Below are positions 1 through 8,561 of a stretch of DNA of 43,936 nucleotides, one piece after another. The translations under genes were made by a program, and so were the position numbers. Origin of the DNA: a virus; the IMG/VR virus record IMGVR_UViG_3300030118_003120, positions 1 through 43,936 of that record; one strand, given 5' to 3'. A model generated the notes under the pieces. That model had not been told where the DNA came from. It saw only the letters and a program-made list of their open reading frames with translations, and ran no database searches. The first letter of the stretch is position 1, and each line of letters starts with the position of its first letter.

Positions 1-239
1 GCAGTATTGTACTTGAAACAGGTCACCATAGTGTAGGCGTTGGTCGTAGGCACCAAGCCGTACATTTGACCGCCACTGCCGCTAATTCTCCATGAGCCAT
101 CGGCAGTCTCAGTACCGTTAGCACCACTGCCCGTAAGTCTCGTAAATGAGTTGTTGTCCTGCCCAAAATCAGTAATGCTGGTAGGGTCGCCACCATTGAA
201 TCTGCTCGTCCAAAAATCTGTTGTGTTTGCTATCGCCAT
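1..239 (-). CDS. Partial virion protein of unknown role (5' part only)
   Basis: An open frame begins with ATG at 239-237 and runs off the left edge of the window, giving about 79 residues (MAIANTTDFWTSRFNG at the start). The start overlaps the stop of the upstream gene (TGATG), so the two are translationally coupled. The visible part is rich in Gly, Ser, Thr, Asn and aromatic residues, like beta-rich virion surface or tail proteins. Its place after connector-type genes suggests a tail or neck component. No family was recognised and the C-terminus is outside the window. Confidence 0.7.
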   Translation of the reverse strand, partial: MAIANTTDFWTSRFNGGDPTSITDFGQDNNSFTRLTGSGANGTETADGSWRISGSGGQMYGLVPTTNAYTMVTCFKYNT

Positions 240-799
240 CAGCCCCACTCCTTCTCCAATGCCTCAAGAATTGCCGCTTCAATATCGGGCAACGCACCTT
301 CCTGTGCGTGTTCCAGCCAACCGATGCGCTTAAAACCTCTGTGCGTCATGTTGTCGCCGGTTTTGGCGTTAATGAAACCTTCTCCGCCGCCCCAAAATCG
401 GGTGTTTTGAATTGTCTTAAAGGTGAATCCGTATGGGAACTGACCTACCCCATGTTGCAGATATAGGGCCAACTTACCACCACGAGAGCCGCTCACTCCG
501 CCGCCGTCCATAGGGTCGCTTCCGAAGCGAATTTCAACCTCACCCTGCTTAGATTTCAGAACTTCTATTGCCAGCGAGTCTGCTACTGCGGTTGCCATGT
601 CTTGTTGCGACGGAGGCAACTCTCCTTTGATGTAGCGTTGAGTGTTTCGTAGTTCTCTCTTGAGGATGTCAACGATAGCGTTTTCAAGTTGCTCGTTAGC
701 ATTCTTACCGAACTCACCTACCAGCCTGTCAATCGTCCTGCTGTCGTAGTGAAAAAAGGCATCAACAAAGCCCTTACCATGCGTGAGAGTAAATGACAT
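239..799 (-). CDS. Probable head-tail joining / tail completion protein (HK97 gp10-like)
   Basis: A 186-residue protein starting MSFTLTHGKGFVDAFF. Its N-terminal half is helical (LENAIVDILKRELRNTQRY) and its C-terminal half is glycine-rich and ends in a helix (IEAAILEALEKEWG). Size, composition and position directly after a gp6-like connector gene fit the neck proteins of HK97-type phages that join head and tail. The assignment rests mostly on context and no diagnostic motif was found. It is one base from the upstream gene and overlaps the next by one base. Confidence 0.75.
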   Translation of the reverse strand: MSFTLTHGKGFVDAFFHYDSRTIDRLVGEFGKNANEQLENAIVDILKRELRNTQRYIKGELPPSQQDMATAVADSLAIEVLKSKQGEVEIRFGSDPMDGGGVSGSRGGKLALYLQHGVGQFPYGFTFKTIQNTRFWGGGEGFINAKTGDNMTHRGFKRIGWLEHAQEGALPDIEAAILEALEKEWG

Positions 800-800
800 A

Positions 801-1136
801 TCAACTCACAGTCCCCAAATGTGCGAGCCTTGTTAGTTCGGCAACCGCTCTCATCCGTAGGACATTGGAGCGAACCGGGTCGCCTCCCGAAGTATGGAAC
901 ATAGCGTCATCCTCAAGGTAGAGCGAAGCCGCAAGGTCGGCACAAATTTCTTTGAGGACACCGAGCATAACGCCAGTTGCGCCAGTAGGGGCAGTGCGGC
1001 CGTAGTCTCTGAACTCTTGATTGATGCAGATTGCGGCACGACTAACGGCGCTTGTGATGCGAGAGTCAGCCCGTGTACGCTGAGCGGCATCAAGGCCAAG
1101 GCGAAGCGCAACATCAGCGTTGGTGCAGTAGGTCAT
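801..1136 (-). CDS. Probable head-tail connector (gp6-like)
   Basis: A 111-residue, almost wholly helical protein (MTYCTNADVALRLGLD at the start) with the layout of gp6/gp15-type connectors: short N-terminal helices (ADVALRLGLDAA), a central helix, and a helix with DLAASLYLEDDAM. Such proteins form a ring under the portal that admits DNA to the tail. I chose the ATG at 1136 over the GTG at 1139 because it overlaps the upstream stop (TGATG), the coupling used throughout this operon. The connector role is inferred from length, fold and position. Confidence 0.75.
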   Translation of the reverse strand: MTYCTNADVALRLGLDAAQRTRADSRITSAVSRAAICINQEFRDYGRTAPTGATGVMLGVLKEICADLAASLYLEDDAMFHTSGGDPVRSNVLRMRAVAELTRLAHLGTVS

Positions 1137-1285
1137 CACATAGCCCCCTGCACATCAACGCCAAGCGAAGCGAACAGGGCAACTGCGGCGTATTTGAGGT
1201 ACTTGGCCATAGTGGACAACTCAAAGACGGCCTGCTCAAGCAACCGTACTCTTTCGTCCAAAGAATCCAACCTCTCCTCGCTCAT
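1136..1285 (-). CDS. Small hydrophobic-tailed protein, 49 aa
   Basis: A short gene between two operon members, with its stop overlapping the ATG of the connector gene. It starts MSEERLDSLDERVRLLEQAV, an amphipathic segment with a heptad pattern, and ends with a moderately hydrophobic stretch (YLKYAAVALFASLG). This could be a coiled coil followed by a membrane-associated helix. A GAGG precedes the ATG. No family was recognised. The case for a real gene is coupled translation and the absence of any other coding use of the interval. Confidence 0.6.
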   Translation of the reverse strand: MSEERLDSLDERVRLLEQAVFELSTMAKYLKYAAVALFASLGVDVQGAM

Positions 1286-1334
1286 TCTTCCTCACTTCCG
1301 TTTTCACAACCGCAACCTATCAGCGTGCAAGTAT

Positions 1335-1541
1335 TCACTCTTCTTCGCCTTCCAACTTGTCAATTGTTTCTTTGACCATTTCAACGACTTCTTCTGCGGC
1401 GTCAAGGACTTCGTCAACGGTGATTTTGCCGTCGGCTTTCATTTCTTTCCACTTAGCAACCAGCCACTTGCCAGCGTAGGCAAGCACCAGTAGGTCAATC
1501 AAAATAGCAGTTCCAAGTATCAACATTCCTTCAATATCCAT
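1335..1541 (-). CDS. Small membrane protein, possibly holin-like
   Basis: A 68-residue protein with one N-terminal transmembrane helix (about residues 6-28, MLILGTAILIDLLVLAYAG) and a charged helical tail with DGKITVDEVLDAAEE. One membrane helix plus an acidic coiled tail occurs in small phage membrane proteins found near tail genes, some of which are holins. Whether it acts in lysis here is unknown. GAGGAATAAACATG upstream gives a good ribosome binding site and overlaps the end of the previous gene. Confidence 0.75.
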   Translation of the reverse strand: MDIEGMLILGTAILIDLLVLAYAGKWLVAKWKEMKADGKITVDEVLDAAEEVVEMVKETIDKLEGEEE

Positions 1542-1543
1542 GT

Positions 1544-1711
1544 TTATTCCTCTCTGTATTCTATTTGTTTTACGGCAGAGGTTGGAATCAGCGTGAACGG
1601 CCTATCGGCACCTTGCCTATATACTGCGTACCCATGGGGTGTCTCTTCAATGTTCACATTGGTATAGCACCGTTCGGGCGGTGTGTACACTATCTTTCCT
1701 TTTCTTTTCAT
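1544..1711 (-). CDS. Small hypothetical protein, 55 aa
   Basis: A 55-codon gene starting MKRKGKIVYTPPERCYTN and ending AVKQIEYREE, preceded by GAGGTGAAAAAATG, a clear ribosome binding site. It fills the space between the fibre-like gene and the small membrane protein, and its stop lies two bases before the next ATG. The composition is basic at the N-terminus and otherwise ordinary, with no transmembrane segment and no recognised motif. It is probably real because of its ribosome binding site and packing. Function unknown. Confidence 0.65.
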   Translation of the reverse strand: MKRKGKIVYTPPERCYTNVNIEETPHGYAVYRQGADRPFTLIPTSAVKQIEYREE

Positions 1712-1720
1712 TTTTTCACC

Positions 1721-3913
1721 TCATGTCAGTAATCCGAATGTTTGTAAAGCGCCAATCAAAGCGTTGATTGCATCAGCATTGGCTTCGGGGTCAGCAGGAA
1801 TACCCGTGGAAGCAATTGAATTAACAGTAGCAACTGTTTGTTGTGATGCGGCAGTTGCCCCCAAGAACCCAATCTGCCCTGCACCGCCTTCAACATTTCC
1901 TACACGCTTCAATTGGAGAAGTTGCTTGCTTCCGGGGACAAGTTGCGTGCTGATGTTCCCAAGGGCTATGTCCAATTGCCCACCGTCTCGTTGCCCAATC
2001 TGCCAAACAGGATTGTCAAGGGTTGAACCATCGGTAGGGGCTGAGTTGTCGTTGAAGATTTGAATGTGGCCGTATTTATTAAACAGCGTTTGACCTTCGC
2101 CATGCTCAAACTTGACGCTGTAATTTCCTGAACCATGAACATGCAGGTCATGGTCGGGGGATGCCTCGTTGATACCCACACGGTTGTTGCCTGTGTCAAG
2201 CGTTATTGGGGCTACTGACATGACTGCGCCGGCGGCGGCGACATTGGTTGCGTCCGTGACATCTGCGTTTGCCTCTATGCCATCTAACTTGGTTTTGTCA
2301 GCACTTGACATAGAGCCAGCGGCGCTTGTTGTAGCGGCACTGATACCGATTGTACCGGAACCCGTAATTGTGCCGCCTGTTATGGGCGCAGAAGTCGCTA
2401 CACTCGTGACTGTACCGCTACCGCCGCCACCGCCCGAACCAAGCGTAGTGTCCGTGCCTGCGTCATCAGTGAACACCAGCGTGTTAGGGGTACTATTTTT
2501 GACCCATAGCACGCCCGTACCTGCGGCTGGTGCGGTTGGGTGGTCAGCACCCTCCAAGAACTTCAAACCTTTGTCAACAGCGAGCGTATCGCTTGCGAAG
2601 GACAGGTTCTCATCATTTGTAAAAGAGCCTGCGCCGTTTGACAACTGAACAGTCGTTGAGGCACCTTGGGAAGGCGTCACAGCAAACGCCGTCTCCATAA
2701 GGGACACATAAACGCCATCGCTAAGTTGTGAGAAGTTCCAAGCACCAAGCACTTTAGGACGGCGAACTGACACAACCGTGCTGGTAGCCTCCCCTCTTGT
2801 CTTGTGCCCTTCAAACACGGCATTGACATCAACAGTGATGCTGTTCACGCTAAGAGTCCTGTTTGAAGCAAGCGTCGCTTTACGACCAGCAGTCTTGCTT
2901 GTGATTGTAATGTTGTACCAGTTGTAAGTCGTAGCGCCGTCAGTCACCGGAAATGCAAACGACGCACCGTCAAGTTGGAACTCCCATGAAGACTTGCCTA
3001 CATCAAAAGTAGTGCCTGCGACCGAAAAGGAAGAAGCCGTTTCAACTACGAACTGTCGGCTTTGATTGTCTCTTGGTGTAGCCGAGGCATCAAGAGGCGT
3101 AGTCACTGACGCACCTGTTGTGAATGAATTGAATGTAGCCTTTTCGTGAACAGTGCTTGTTGGCGTCTTGTGCCCAAACGAAATTGCAGTAGCCCCTGTG
3201 ATTGACACCGCAGGATAGTTGCCGTCATCAAAGTAGGTGGCTGTGCTACCGTTCGCTGACCCGTCTATGCTGTAAATCAAGTCTGCCGCTGTCGCTGTTT
3301 GATTTTCGCCGTTAAGAATGTACCTGTTGTCCCCACCGCCGGCATGTGTGCCCGAAAAAGTGATGGTGTTACTGCTACCGGATGTATTGCGAATGTTGCC
3401 ATCCAGCGTAAGCAAGTTGACCGTAAAGTTGGCCTGCACATCAAGGTATGCGTTGTAGGTCACCGTGACAGAAGCACTTGCCGCCTCAGTCACAACCGAT
3501 GTTTCGCTGACAACCAACAAGTTGTCAGTGATGCTGGCAACCGTCAGTGTGGTATTGTTGGCGGAAGTGCTGGCGCCTGTGACTACGATTTTCATGCCGA
3601 CACGAAAACCCAAGGACGACCAATCTACATCTTCATGCTTGAGGGTGGATGGTGCCGTAAATGAAATAGCAGTGGATGTTTCGGCTATGGAGTTGTAGCC
3701 ACTGGCAACTGTCATGGCTGTCAGCGTAGGGGTGATGTCCCATGTGCAAATTCCGTTGCCCTTGTTAGCGGCTAAGGTCGTAGCGTGGCCAATGAACACA
3801 TTGTCGTTCGTAGTAGGCACTCCTGCTGAACCGGAGCCGTCAGCCGCCGTGCTCCAATTGGATGCTGTGTTAGCGTTGCTGTTGGCGTTTGAAACCCAGT
3901 ACCTATCCGCCAT
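1721..3913 (-). CDS. Large fibre/spike-like virion protein
   Basis: A 730-residue protein rich in Thr, Ser, Gly, Asn and Ala with few charged residues, typical of beta-structured viral fibres. The N-terminus (MADRYWVSNANSNANTASNW) is followed by long beta-repeat-like sequence. Near residues 505-575 lie a glycine-rich linker and two motifs common in tail fibres, GTVTSVATSAPITGGTITG and SSADKTKLDGIE. A later RVGINEASPDHDLHV resembles the VGIGTxSPxxxLHV segment found upstream of fibre chaperone domains, but no intramolecular chaperone domain is visible and the C-terminus ends in LQTFGLLT. A receptor-binding or decoration role is inferred. Confidence 0.9.
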   Translation of the reverse strand: MADRYWVSNANSNANTASNWSTAADGSGSAGVPTTNDNVFIGHATTLAANKGNGICTWDITPTLTAMTVASGYNSIAETSTAISFTAPSTLKHEDVDWSSLGFRVGMKIVVTGASTSANNTTLTVASITDNLLVVSETSVVTEAASASVTVTYNAYLDVQANFTVNLLTLDGNIRNTSGSSNTITFSGTHAGGGDNRYILNGENQTATAADLIYSIDGSANGSTATYFDDGNYPAVSITGATAISFGHKTPTSTVHEKATFNSFTTGASVTTPLDASATPRDNQSRQFVVETASSFSVAGTTFDVGKSSWEFQLDGASFAFPVTDGATTYNWYNITITSKTAGRKATLASNRTLSVNSITVDVNAVFEGHKTRGEATSTVVSVRRPKVLGAWNFSQLSDGVYVSLMETAFAVTPSQGASTTVQLSNGAGSFTNDENLSFASDTLAVDKGLKFLEGADHPTAPAAGTGVLWVKNSTPNTLVFTDDAGTDTTLGSGGGGGSGTVTSVATSAPITGGTITGSGTIGISAATTSAAGSMSSADKTKLDGIEANADVTDATNVAAAGAVMSVAPITLDTGNNRVGINEASPDHDLHVHGSGNYSVKFEHGEGQTLFNKYGHIQIFNDNSAPTDGSTLDNPVWQIGQRDGGQLDIALGNISTQLVPGSKQLLQLKRVGNVEGGAGQIGFLGATAASQQTVATVNSIASTGIPADPEANADAINALIGALQTFGLLT

Positions 3914-3922
3914 CTACTCACC

Positions 3923-4312
3923 TCAGTCGCTTGGAAGGCGAGAGGTGGTTTTCTTGACGACGAAGGCCGAGCCTTCTGCTTCCCGAATCAGCATAACTGC
4001 TTCATCGGCTCTGCGCTGTAAGGCTTCAATCTGTTGTTGAAACCTGCGGTCGTACACACTTCTTTCACTCTCGCTATAATACGACGGTACAGTATCAATG
4101 AGGATGTTCAGGCAATCAAGAGCGGCAAGTAATTTTATCGCCCCTTCTTTCAAGTCGGCGGAGACTGCGCTATCGCCCACACTGTACAATGACCCACGAG
4201 CCATCTTGTTGACTTCGTTAGTTCGGATTGTGACAATTTCACTTACGGTTGCATCATTCAGGCCTCTCGGCCTGTTGAGCAAGTCCCGAATGTTGTCGGT
4301 AGTGACTGCCAT
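3923..4312 (-). CDS. Helical head-tail adaptor candidate
   Basis: A 129-residue helical protein. The ATG at 4312 (MAVTTDNIRDLLNRP) is preferred over an in-frame GTG at 4321 because AGGTG lies about 7 nt upstream of it. The sequence has an N-terminal short helix, a middle region (EGAIKLLAALDCLNILID) and a C-terminal charged coiled coil (FQQQIEALQRRADEAVMLI). It lies between the capsid genes and the fibre-like gene, where adaptor or head-completion proteins are expected. The role comes only from position and helical content. Confidence 0.75.
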   Translation of the reverse strand: MAVTTDNIRDLLNRPRGLNDATVSEIVTIRTNEVNKMARGSLYSVGDSAVSADLKEGAIKLLAALDCLNILIDTVPSYYSESERSVYDRRFQQQIEALQRRADEAVMLIREAEGSAFVVKKTTSRLPSD

Positions 4313-4337
4313 CAAGCCCACCTATTCTCGGTGCGAC

Positions 4338-4649
4338 TTAAAAATCAATCGGCACATCAAGGGTGATAACAGACTCGGGTGCTTCTGCTTCCATGCCTAC
4401 GATGTACACAACTCTTGTCTTGGCCAACTTCTCAGCGTAAAGGCTGTTAGGAACCCAATACAATTTGCCTTGCTCAAACACCGAAGCGATTGAATCCTTG
4501 GGGACTGGCAGGGCGAGGCGCATCAAGTAGCCTTTGCCACCCTTCCAGTGCTTCAATCGGTGCTTAAGGTCTGCGACCTTGGCATCCTTGGGCACGGGCA
4601 AGCCACGCTCTTTCAATTGCCGCACGAGTGCGGCCTTTGACTCACTCAT
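4338..4649 (-). CDS. Virion-module protein with SAP/HeH-like N-terminal motif
   Basis: A 103-residue protein whose first 35 residues (ALVRQLKERGLPVPKDAKV, then ADLKHRL) match the helix-extended-loop-helix pattern of SAP/HeH domains, which usually bind nucleic acid or act as small docking modules. The rest (about residues 40-103) is a mixed alpha/beta segment ending in ITLDVPIDF. It directly follows the major capsid gene. The motif call is by eye. Capsid-associated DNA contact or a structural role are both possible. Confidence 0.75.
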   Translation of the reverse strand: MSESKAALVRQLKERGLPVPKDAKVADLKHRLKHWKGGKGYLMRLALPVPKDSIASVFEQGKLYWVPNSLYAEKLAKTRVVYIVGMEAEAPESVITLDVPIDF

Positions 4650-4661
4650 GGGGAATCAACC

Positions 4662-5573
4662 TCACGAGACGACGCCAGTGATTTTACAAATCCGGTTGTT
4701 CTTACCGGCGGCGGCACCATCTTGGTGCTCGTGAATCACAGTTCCCATGTACGAGGTGAGGAGCCACGAGAAGCCGACACCCTCAATACGGGTGAGTTCA
4801 GTCTCTTGGAATCCGTCGCCGTTGTAGGTGAAGAACTCAGCGGTTTGTGCGCCCTTGATGAGCAAGAGTGCGTCAGAGCCGATAGCACCGGAGGCTCCGA
4901 AGTCTCGGGTGTAGTACACATCAAGCGTAATCATCGTGTTGAGTCGCTCTTGGAGGGACTGCAACAGGTTCGTGTAAAGGCGAGTGTTCATCATCTGCGA
5001 GCGGCAGGTGGCTGGCAGGATGAGAGCCAAAGGCTCGTTGCCGGAAACACGGGCGTTGTTGAAAATTTTGTCCATGGCGTCAAGGATGTCCTTCTCTTCG
5101 TCAGCACCGCCAGCACCCCAAACAGCCGTAGCGGCTTGGGTTTGTCCAGCGCCACCGTGCAACTTACCGAGAATGTGGTTGTCAATCAGGTCAGCACGGG
5201 CTTGGATGATAGCCAACTGTTGTCGGTTCATGTTCTCAAAGGACTCGCCACGAAGGAGCGTGGAGTCAAGGAACACACAGCGGCCCTGACCCTTCTCCAA
5301 GTGGACGGAGTAGTTGGCCGTTCCGATTTTGGTTGGGTCAACGACTGCGTTGTCGTCCAATGGGTAGGAAAAGGTTCCGCTTGCGCCAGTGTACCAAGTA
5401 AAGGTCAGCCAGCCGACAGTTCGGACACCGACAACTTGCGTACCAACTGCAATTGTGGTGGATTGGAGTTGGATGAAGTCTCGGAGGGTCTGCTCAAGAA
5501 CAGCGTCGCCCTTACCGAAGGGTCCGGTTGCGGCGCTGACATTCAAAATTTCTTCAAGGGATTGGTTGCTCAT
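4662..5573 (-). CDS. Major capsid protein, HK97 fold
   Basis: A 303-residue protein starting MSNQSLEEILNVSAATG. The C-terminal half carries the encapsulin/HK97-type features: a long helix region with RQQLAIIQARADLIDNHIL, an ALILPATCRSQMMN segment, then LLLIKGAQTAEFFTYNG and VGFSWLLTSYMGTVIHEH, which resemble the P-domain strands of phage capsid proteins. Decoration protein and protease genes lie just upstream, the canonical order. GGAG is 9 nt before the chosen ATG. Longer in-frame starts exist at 5588, 5597 and 5618, and the last overlaps the upstream gene. The family is confident from pattern and context. Confidence 0.92.
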   Translation of the reverse strand: MSNQSLEEILNVSAATGPFGKGDAVLEQTLRDFIQLQSTTIAVGTQVVGVRTVGWLTFTWYTGASGTFSYPLDDNAVVDPTKIGTANYSVHLEKGQGRCVFLDSTLLRGESFENMNRQQLAIIQARADLIDNHILGKLHGGAGQTQAATAVWGAGGADEEKDILDAMDKIFNNARVSGNEPLALILPATCRSQMMNTRLYTNLLQSLQERLNTMITLDVYYTRDFGASGAIGSDALLLIKGAQTAEFFTYNGDGFQETELTRIEGVGFSWLLTSYMGTVIHEHQDGAAAGKNNRICKITGVVS

Positions 5574-5602
5574 ATTTTTCATCTCCATTTTTTTCATTGA
5601 CC

Positions 5603-6013
5603 TCAAGCCGAACGGCAAAGGACTGGAATTAAGTCTCCCGAGGCTGGGGTGATACCATCCTCACCCATGTAATATCCGACAAACTTCGCACCGGAAGCAG
5701 TCGTGTGAACGAATCCATCGTTGCTGTCGTCAACATAGAGGGATTCGCCAGTCTTGAGAACGCCTCCACCCACGCACTTGATGTACTGGACACCGGAAAG
5801 GGGGATGATTGAAACAGTGCCGGTACCGGCGGCTTCCAGTTGGTTGTCAGCGCCACGGCTGGATTCATCAATGGTCACACCGATGGGCACATCGGCTTTC
5901 GCCGTGGTAATCATTATACCGCTGGCGTCGTACTTCACAAGCAGACCTGCGCTTGAGAAGGTGTTTTGAATGTCTTTACAGTTGACAGGGCTCAGTCCGG
6001 AATACATCGTCAT
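5603..6013 (-). CDS. Capsid decoration protein (DUF2190-like)
   Basis: A 136-residue beta-rich protein. The segments ITTAKADVPIGVTIDESS, GTVSIIPLSGVQYIKCVGGG, LKTGESLYVDDSNDGFV and FVGYYMGEDG resemble small head decoration proteins, which bind the outside of HK97-fold capsids at symmetry axes. Its place between the protease-scaffold gene and the major capsid gene is the usual one. The match to a DUF2190-type family is by pattern only. TTGGAGTGATAAAAG precedes the ATG and gives a ribosome binding site. Confidence 0.85.
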   Translation of the reverse strand: MTMYSGLSPVNCKDIQNTFSSAGLLVKYDASGIMITTAKADVPIGVTIDESSRGADNQLEAAGTGTVSIIPLSGVQYIKCVGGGVLKTGESLYVDDSNDGFVHTTASGAKFVGYYMGEDGITPASGDLIPVLCRSA

Positions 6014-6019
6014 CTTTTA

Positions 6020-8536
6020 TCACTCCAATTGTTCGTATAGTTTTGCTCTCGTTTCCCCGACCATAACTTGGTTGTAAGCCTTGGCCCATGCGTTGTATGC
6101 ACGAGCGTACAGGGTTTCGGGAGTCTTGACGAGTTCGCCGTTAAGGTAGTTGGCGACCACGGGTTCTGCGGCTTCTGAGGCGGCCACAGGTTCGGATGCT
6201 GGAACGGCTGGTGCCATTTCCACTTTTGGTTCTTCAACCACAGGGCGGGAGGCTTCCCACGATGCAATCATCGTGTTCAGCGTCTCGCTGGAAAAGTCTT
6301 CGTGTCCCTTGAGTCCAAGTTCGCTTGCCTTGTTAACAAGTGAAAGTCGGTCTTCTTCTGCTCGGGCTTCTTCTGCGGCCTCAAATTCAGCGATTCGTGC
6401 TTCTCGTAGAACGAGTTCTGCTTTGAGAGCCTCAAGTTCGGAGGCCATGTTGATTTCTTCGTCGGTCATTTTGCTCACCTTCGGTTGAATATCGCTACTA
6501 TCGGTTTGATACTTAAGCGTTGTTGATGCCTCAACTCTTTCAACTTTCTCAATGTTTGCCTCCCTATATGCGGGACGGTACACGATTGCGAGGTGGTCAA
6601 AGTCAAAATCGTCGGCAAACCACATGGTCGGCCGGCCACCTGCTTCCTCGGCCTCAATGACCTCCGAGGGAATGCCGGTTCCGCCGATAGAAACGCCGTA
6701 GTCTGAGCGCAGATAAAGACCTGACTCAAGTGCGGAGAACAACTCAGGGCGAACTACTTCGGCAACATAGCGGACAACATAGCCTCCTTTGCGGTCGTGG
6801 TAGGAGGCTTCGGTGACTTCTCCTACTACGGCTTCGTTGGTCCCGCCATCCATGTTGCGAGTGAACCGTCCCATTTCAGCCTTCGGGTGGTTGAGAGTGA
6901 CATCAGCGCCAACCATTTCTTTAGCAAGACGCTTTGCCAGCGCAGGACGAATGCCCCACTTGTTTTTGTTGACGCCGTTAGTGAATGCAACGCCGCTGAT
7001 TCGCATAATGGTCTTACCAGTGGAGGCTTCAATGCGGGTTTCAATTTCTTCAACCTCAACCTCACAAGTAACAGCGACACGAACACACTTGCCATCCTTC
7101 ATCTCCTTGCCGGGTGGGCAAGAATCCATGTGGTAAGATGCCTCCTTGTCCTTGTCCTTGTCGTAAGCGGCTTCCTTCTCAACCATTTTCATGTACTCTT
7201 CGTGAGATTCGCACGGCATGAAGTTGTCGCCATCACGGTGAATGCCCTTGCATCCCAACTCTTGAGCCCGTCCGCCTGCTTCACGAGGGTTGTCGTAGCG
7301 GTCCTTGCCAACTTCTTTTGCCTCAACAGGCTCGCCATCGCAACCGCAACCACAGCCTCCTTCTCCGGCCTCGGCGTGGTCTTTTTCGTCATGCGCTTCA
7401 TCTTGGTCTTTGAACTTGTGACCTTCGTGCGCCTTCATGCACTCATCTTTTGTGTAGCCCATGGCAGTGCATCTGTCCATGTACTCTTGATGTGTTTCAG
7501 TGCTTTTTGGTTTGGGCTCTGCGGCCTCAACCGACTCTTCATCTTCATAGAACTCTTCGTAAAATTCTTCGTAGTATTCCTCTTCCATGTTTTCACCGCT
7601 TGTGTATTGTGTGACTGATTTTCCACGCTCCCACATTTTGCATGACCAGTACCGGGCTTTGGTTTTAGGGCCGGGGTTGTCACAGTTATGTCGGGAACGG
7701 AAGTTGCGTCGTCGCTCAGGGTCGTCTCTTTTGATTTCCATGTTAGGGTCACCGAAGCGAACTATGACGACTTTGCCGCTTTCGTTTCTAACATATACGG
7801 CGAATTTTTTCGCCGCACCTCTTGTACGGAATGGTTTGTTGAGGGTGACCTTTCTGCCTTGGTACTCGGCGGCTTCCAACTCAACTACTGGTGCTTCAAT
7901 CCCCCAGTCTTCATACTCGGGGAAATCGTAGGTGAATGACTCTTCCTCAGCAGTCCCGGCCTTTTTACTACGAGGATGGGACTTGGGAAGAAGGTCATTG
8001 TCTTGCTTGTAGTTGGGGTTGGATGGACGGCCGTTGCGTAGTAGGTAAAGGAAGGCTTTGACTCTTGCGATACCCCATCCAGTTCTGCCCATGCCGGGTG
8101 CGTGGCTACGGCTGAAAGCACCAGCACCACGACGAAAGACAGACTTCAACGCCCCCATGCTGGCCTTTGACCCTTTGCCTTTTGCGGCCACCTTTTTGTT
8201 ATGCTCAGTCATCAACTTACGAATACGAGACTCCGTACCCTTGCTCATTTTTATGGACTTGTTGGGTTTCTTAGCGGAGCCCGGTTTGTTTTTCTTTGAC
8301 CCCTTGCGTCGCTCGCTTGGCTTGGCCGGCGTCTTTCGTGGGTCACGCTTTCCGGGTCGGCCGTACTGCAAAGCCTCTACCGTTTCAATAGTGGCGGTGT
8401 AGTCGCTGTCCTCAAAGGTGTTCATGCAAAAAGCGTACCTTTGGTCACGGTCGGGGAAATCCTTTGTTGATTTGCTGTCCGCCATGCAACGAGCGATGAA
8501 GTCTTTCTTCATTTCACCGTCACGAGGACTCGGCAT
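6020..8536 (-). CDS. Fused prohead protease and scaffold protein with accessory domains
   Basis: An 838-residue multidomain protein. In order: an N-terminal FIARCMADSK / FPDRDQRYAFC module, common in phage head proteins; a basic Lys/Arg linker; GWGIARVKAFLYLLRNGRP and NDLLPKSHP; a segment ending FRSRHNCDNPGPKTKARYWS; acidic and Cys-rich stretches (GGCGCGCDGE near residue 397); a protease-like domain at about 490-665 with candidate His in VTLNHPK (~548) and Ser in YGVSIGG (~615), as in S78-type prohead proteases; and from about 690 a charged coiled-coil scaffold with an Ala/Pro/Val-rich linker. It would cleave itself and remove scaffold during capsid maturation. Catalytic residues are assigned by eye. 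Confidence 0.9.
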   Translation of the reverse strand: MPSPRDGEMKKDFIARCMADSKSTKDFPDRDQRYAFCMNTFEDSDYTATIETVEALQYGRPGKRDPRKTPAKPSERRKGSKKNKPGSAKKPNKSIKMSKGTESRIRKLMTEHNKKVAAKGKGSKASMGALKSVFRRGAGAFSRSHAPGMGRTGWGIARVKAFLYLLRNGRPSNPNYKQDNDLLPKSHPRSKKAGTAEEESFTYDFPEYEDWGIEAPVVELEAAEYQGRKVTLNKPFRTRGAAKKFAVYVRNESGKVVIVRFGDPNMEIKRDDPERRRNFRSRHNCDNPGPKTKARYWSCKMWERGKSVTQYTSGENMEEEYYEEFYEEFYEDEESVEAAEPKPKSTETHQEYMDRCTAMGYTKDECMKAHEGHKFKDQDEAHDEKDHAEAGEGGCGCGCDGEPVEAKEVGKDRYDNPREAGGRAQELGCKGIHRDGDNFMPCESHEEYMKMVEKEAAYDKDKDKEASYHMDSCPPGKEMKDGKCVRVAVTCEVEVEEIETRIEASTGKTIMRISGVAFTNGVNKNKWGIRPALAKRLAKEMVGADVTLNHPKAEMGRFTRNMDGGTNEAVVGEVTEASYHDRKGGYVVRYVAEVVRPELFSALESGLYLRSDYGVSIGGTGIPSEVIEAEEAGGRPTMWFADDFDFDHLAIVYRPAYREANIEKVERVEASTTLKYQTDSSDIQPKVSKMTDEEINMASELEALKAELVLREARIAEFEAAEEARAEEDRLSLVNKASELGLKGHEDFSSETLNTMIASWEASRPVVEEPKVEMAPAVPASEPVAASEAAEPVVANYLNGELVKTPETLYARAYNAWAKAYNQVMVGETRAKLYEQLE

Positions 8537-8561
8537 GATATACCCACACTCCGGGTGACTT

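Noticed and set aside
6797-7618. 273-codon plus-strand frame
   Set aside because: Antisense to the protease-scaffold gene; hydrophobic, low-quality sequence with no start signal.
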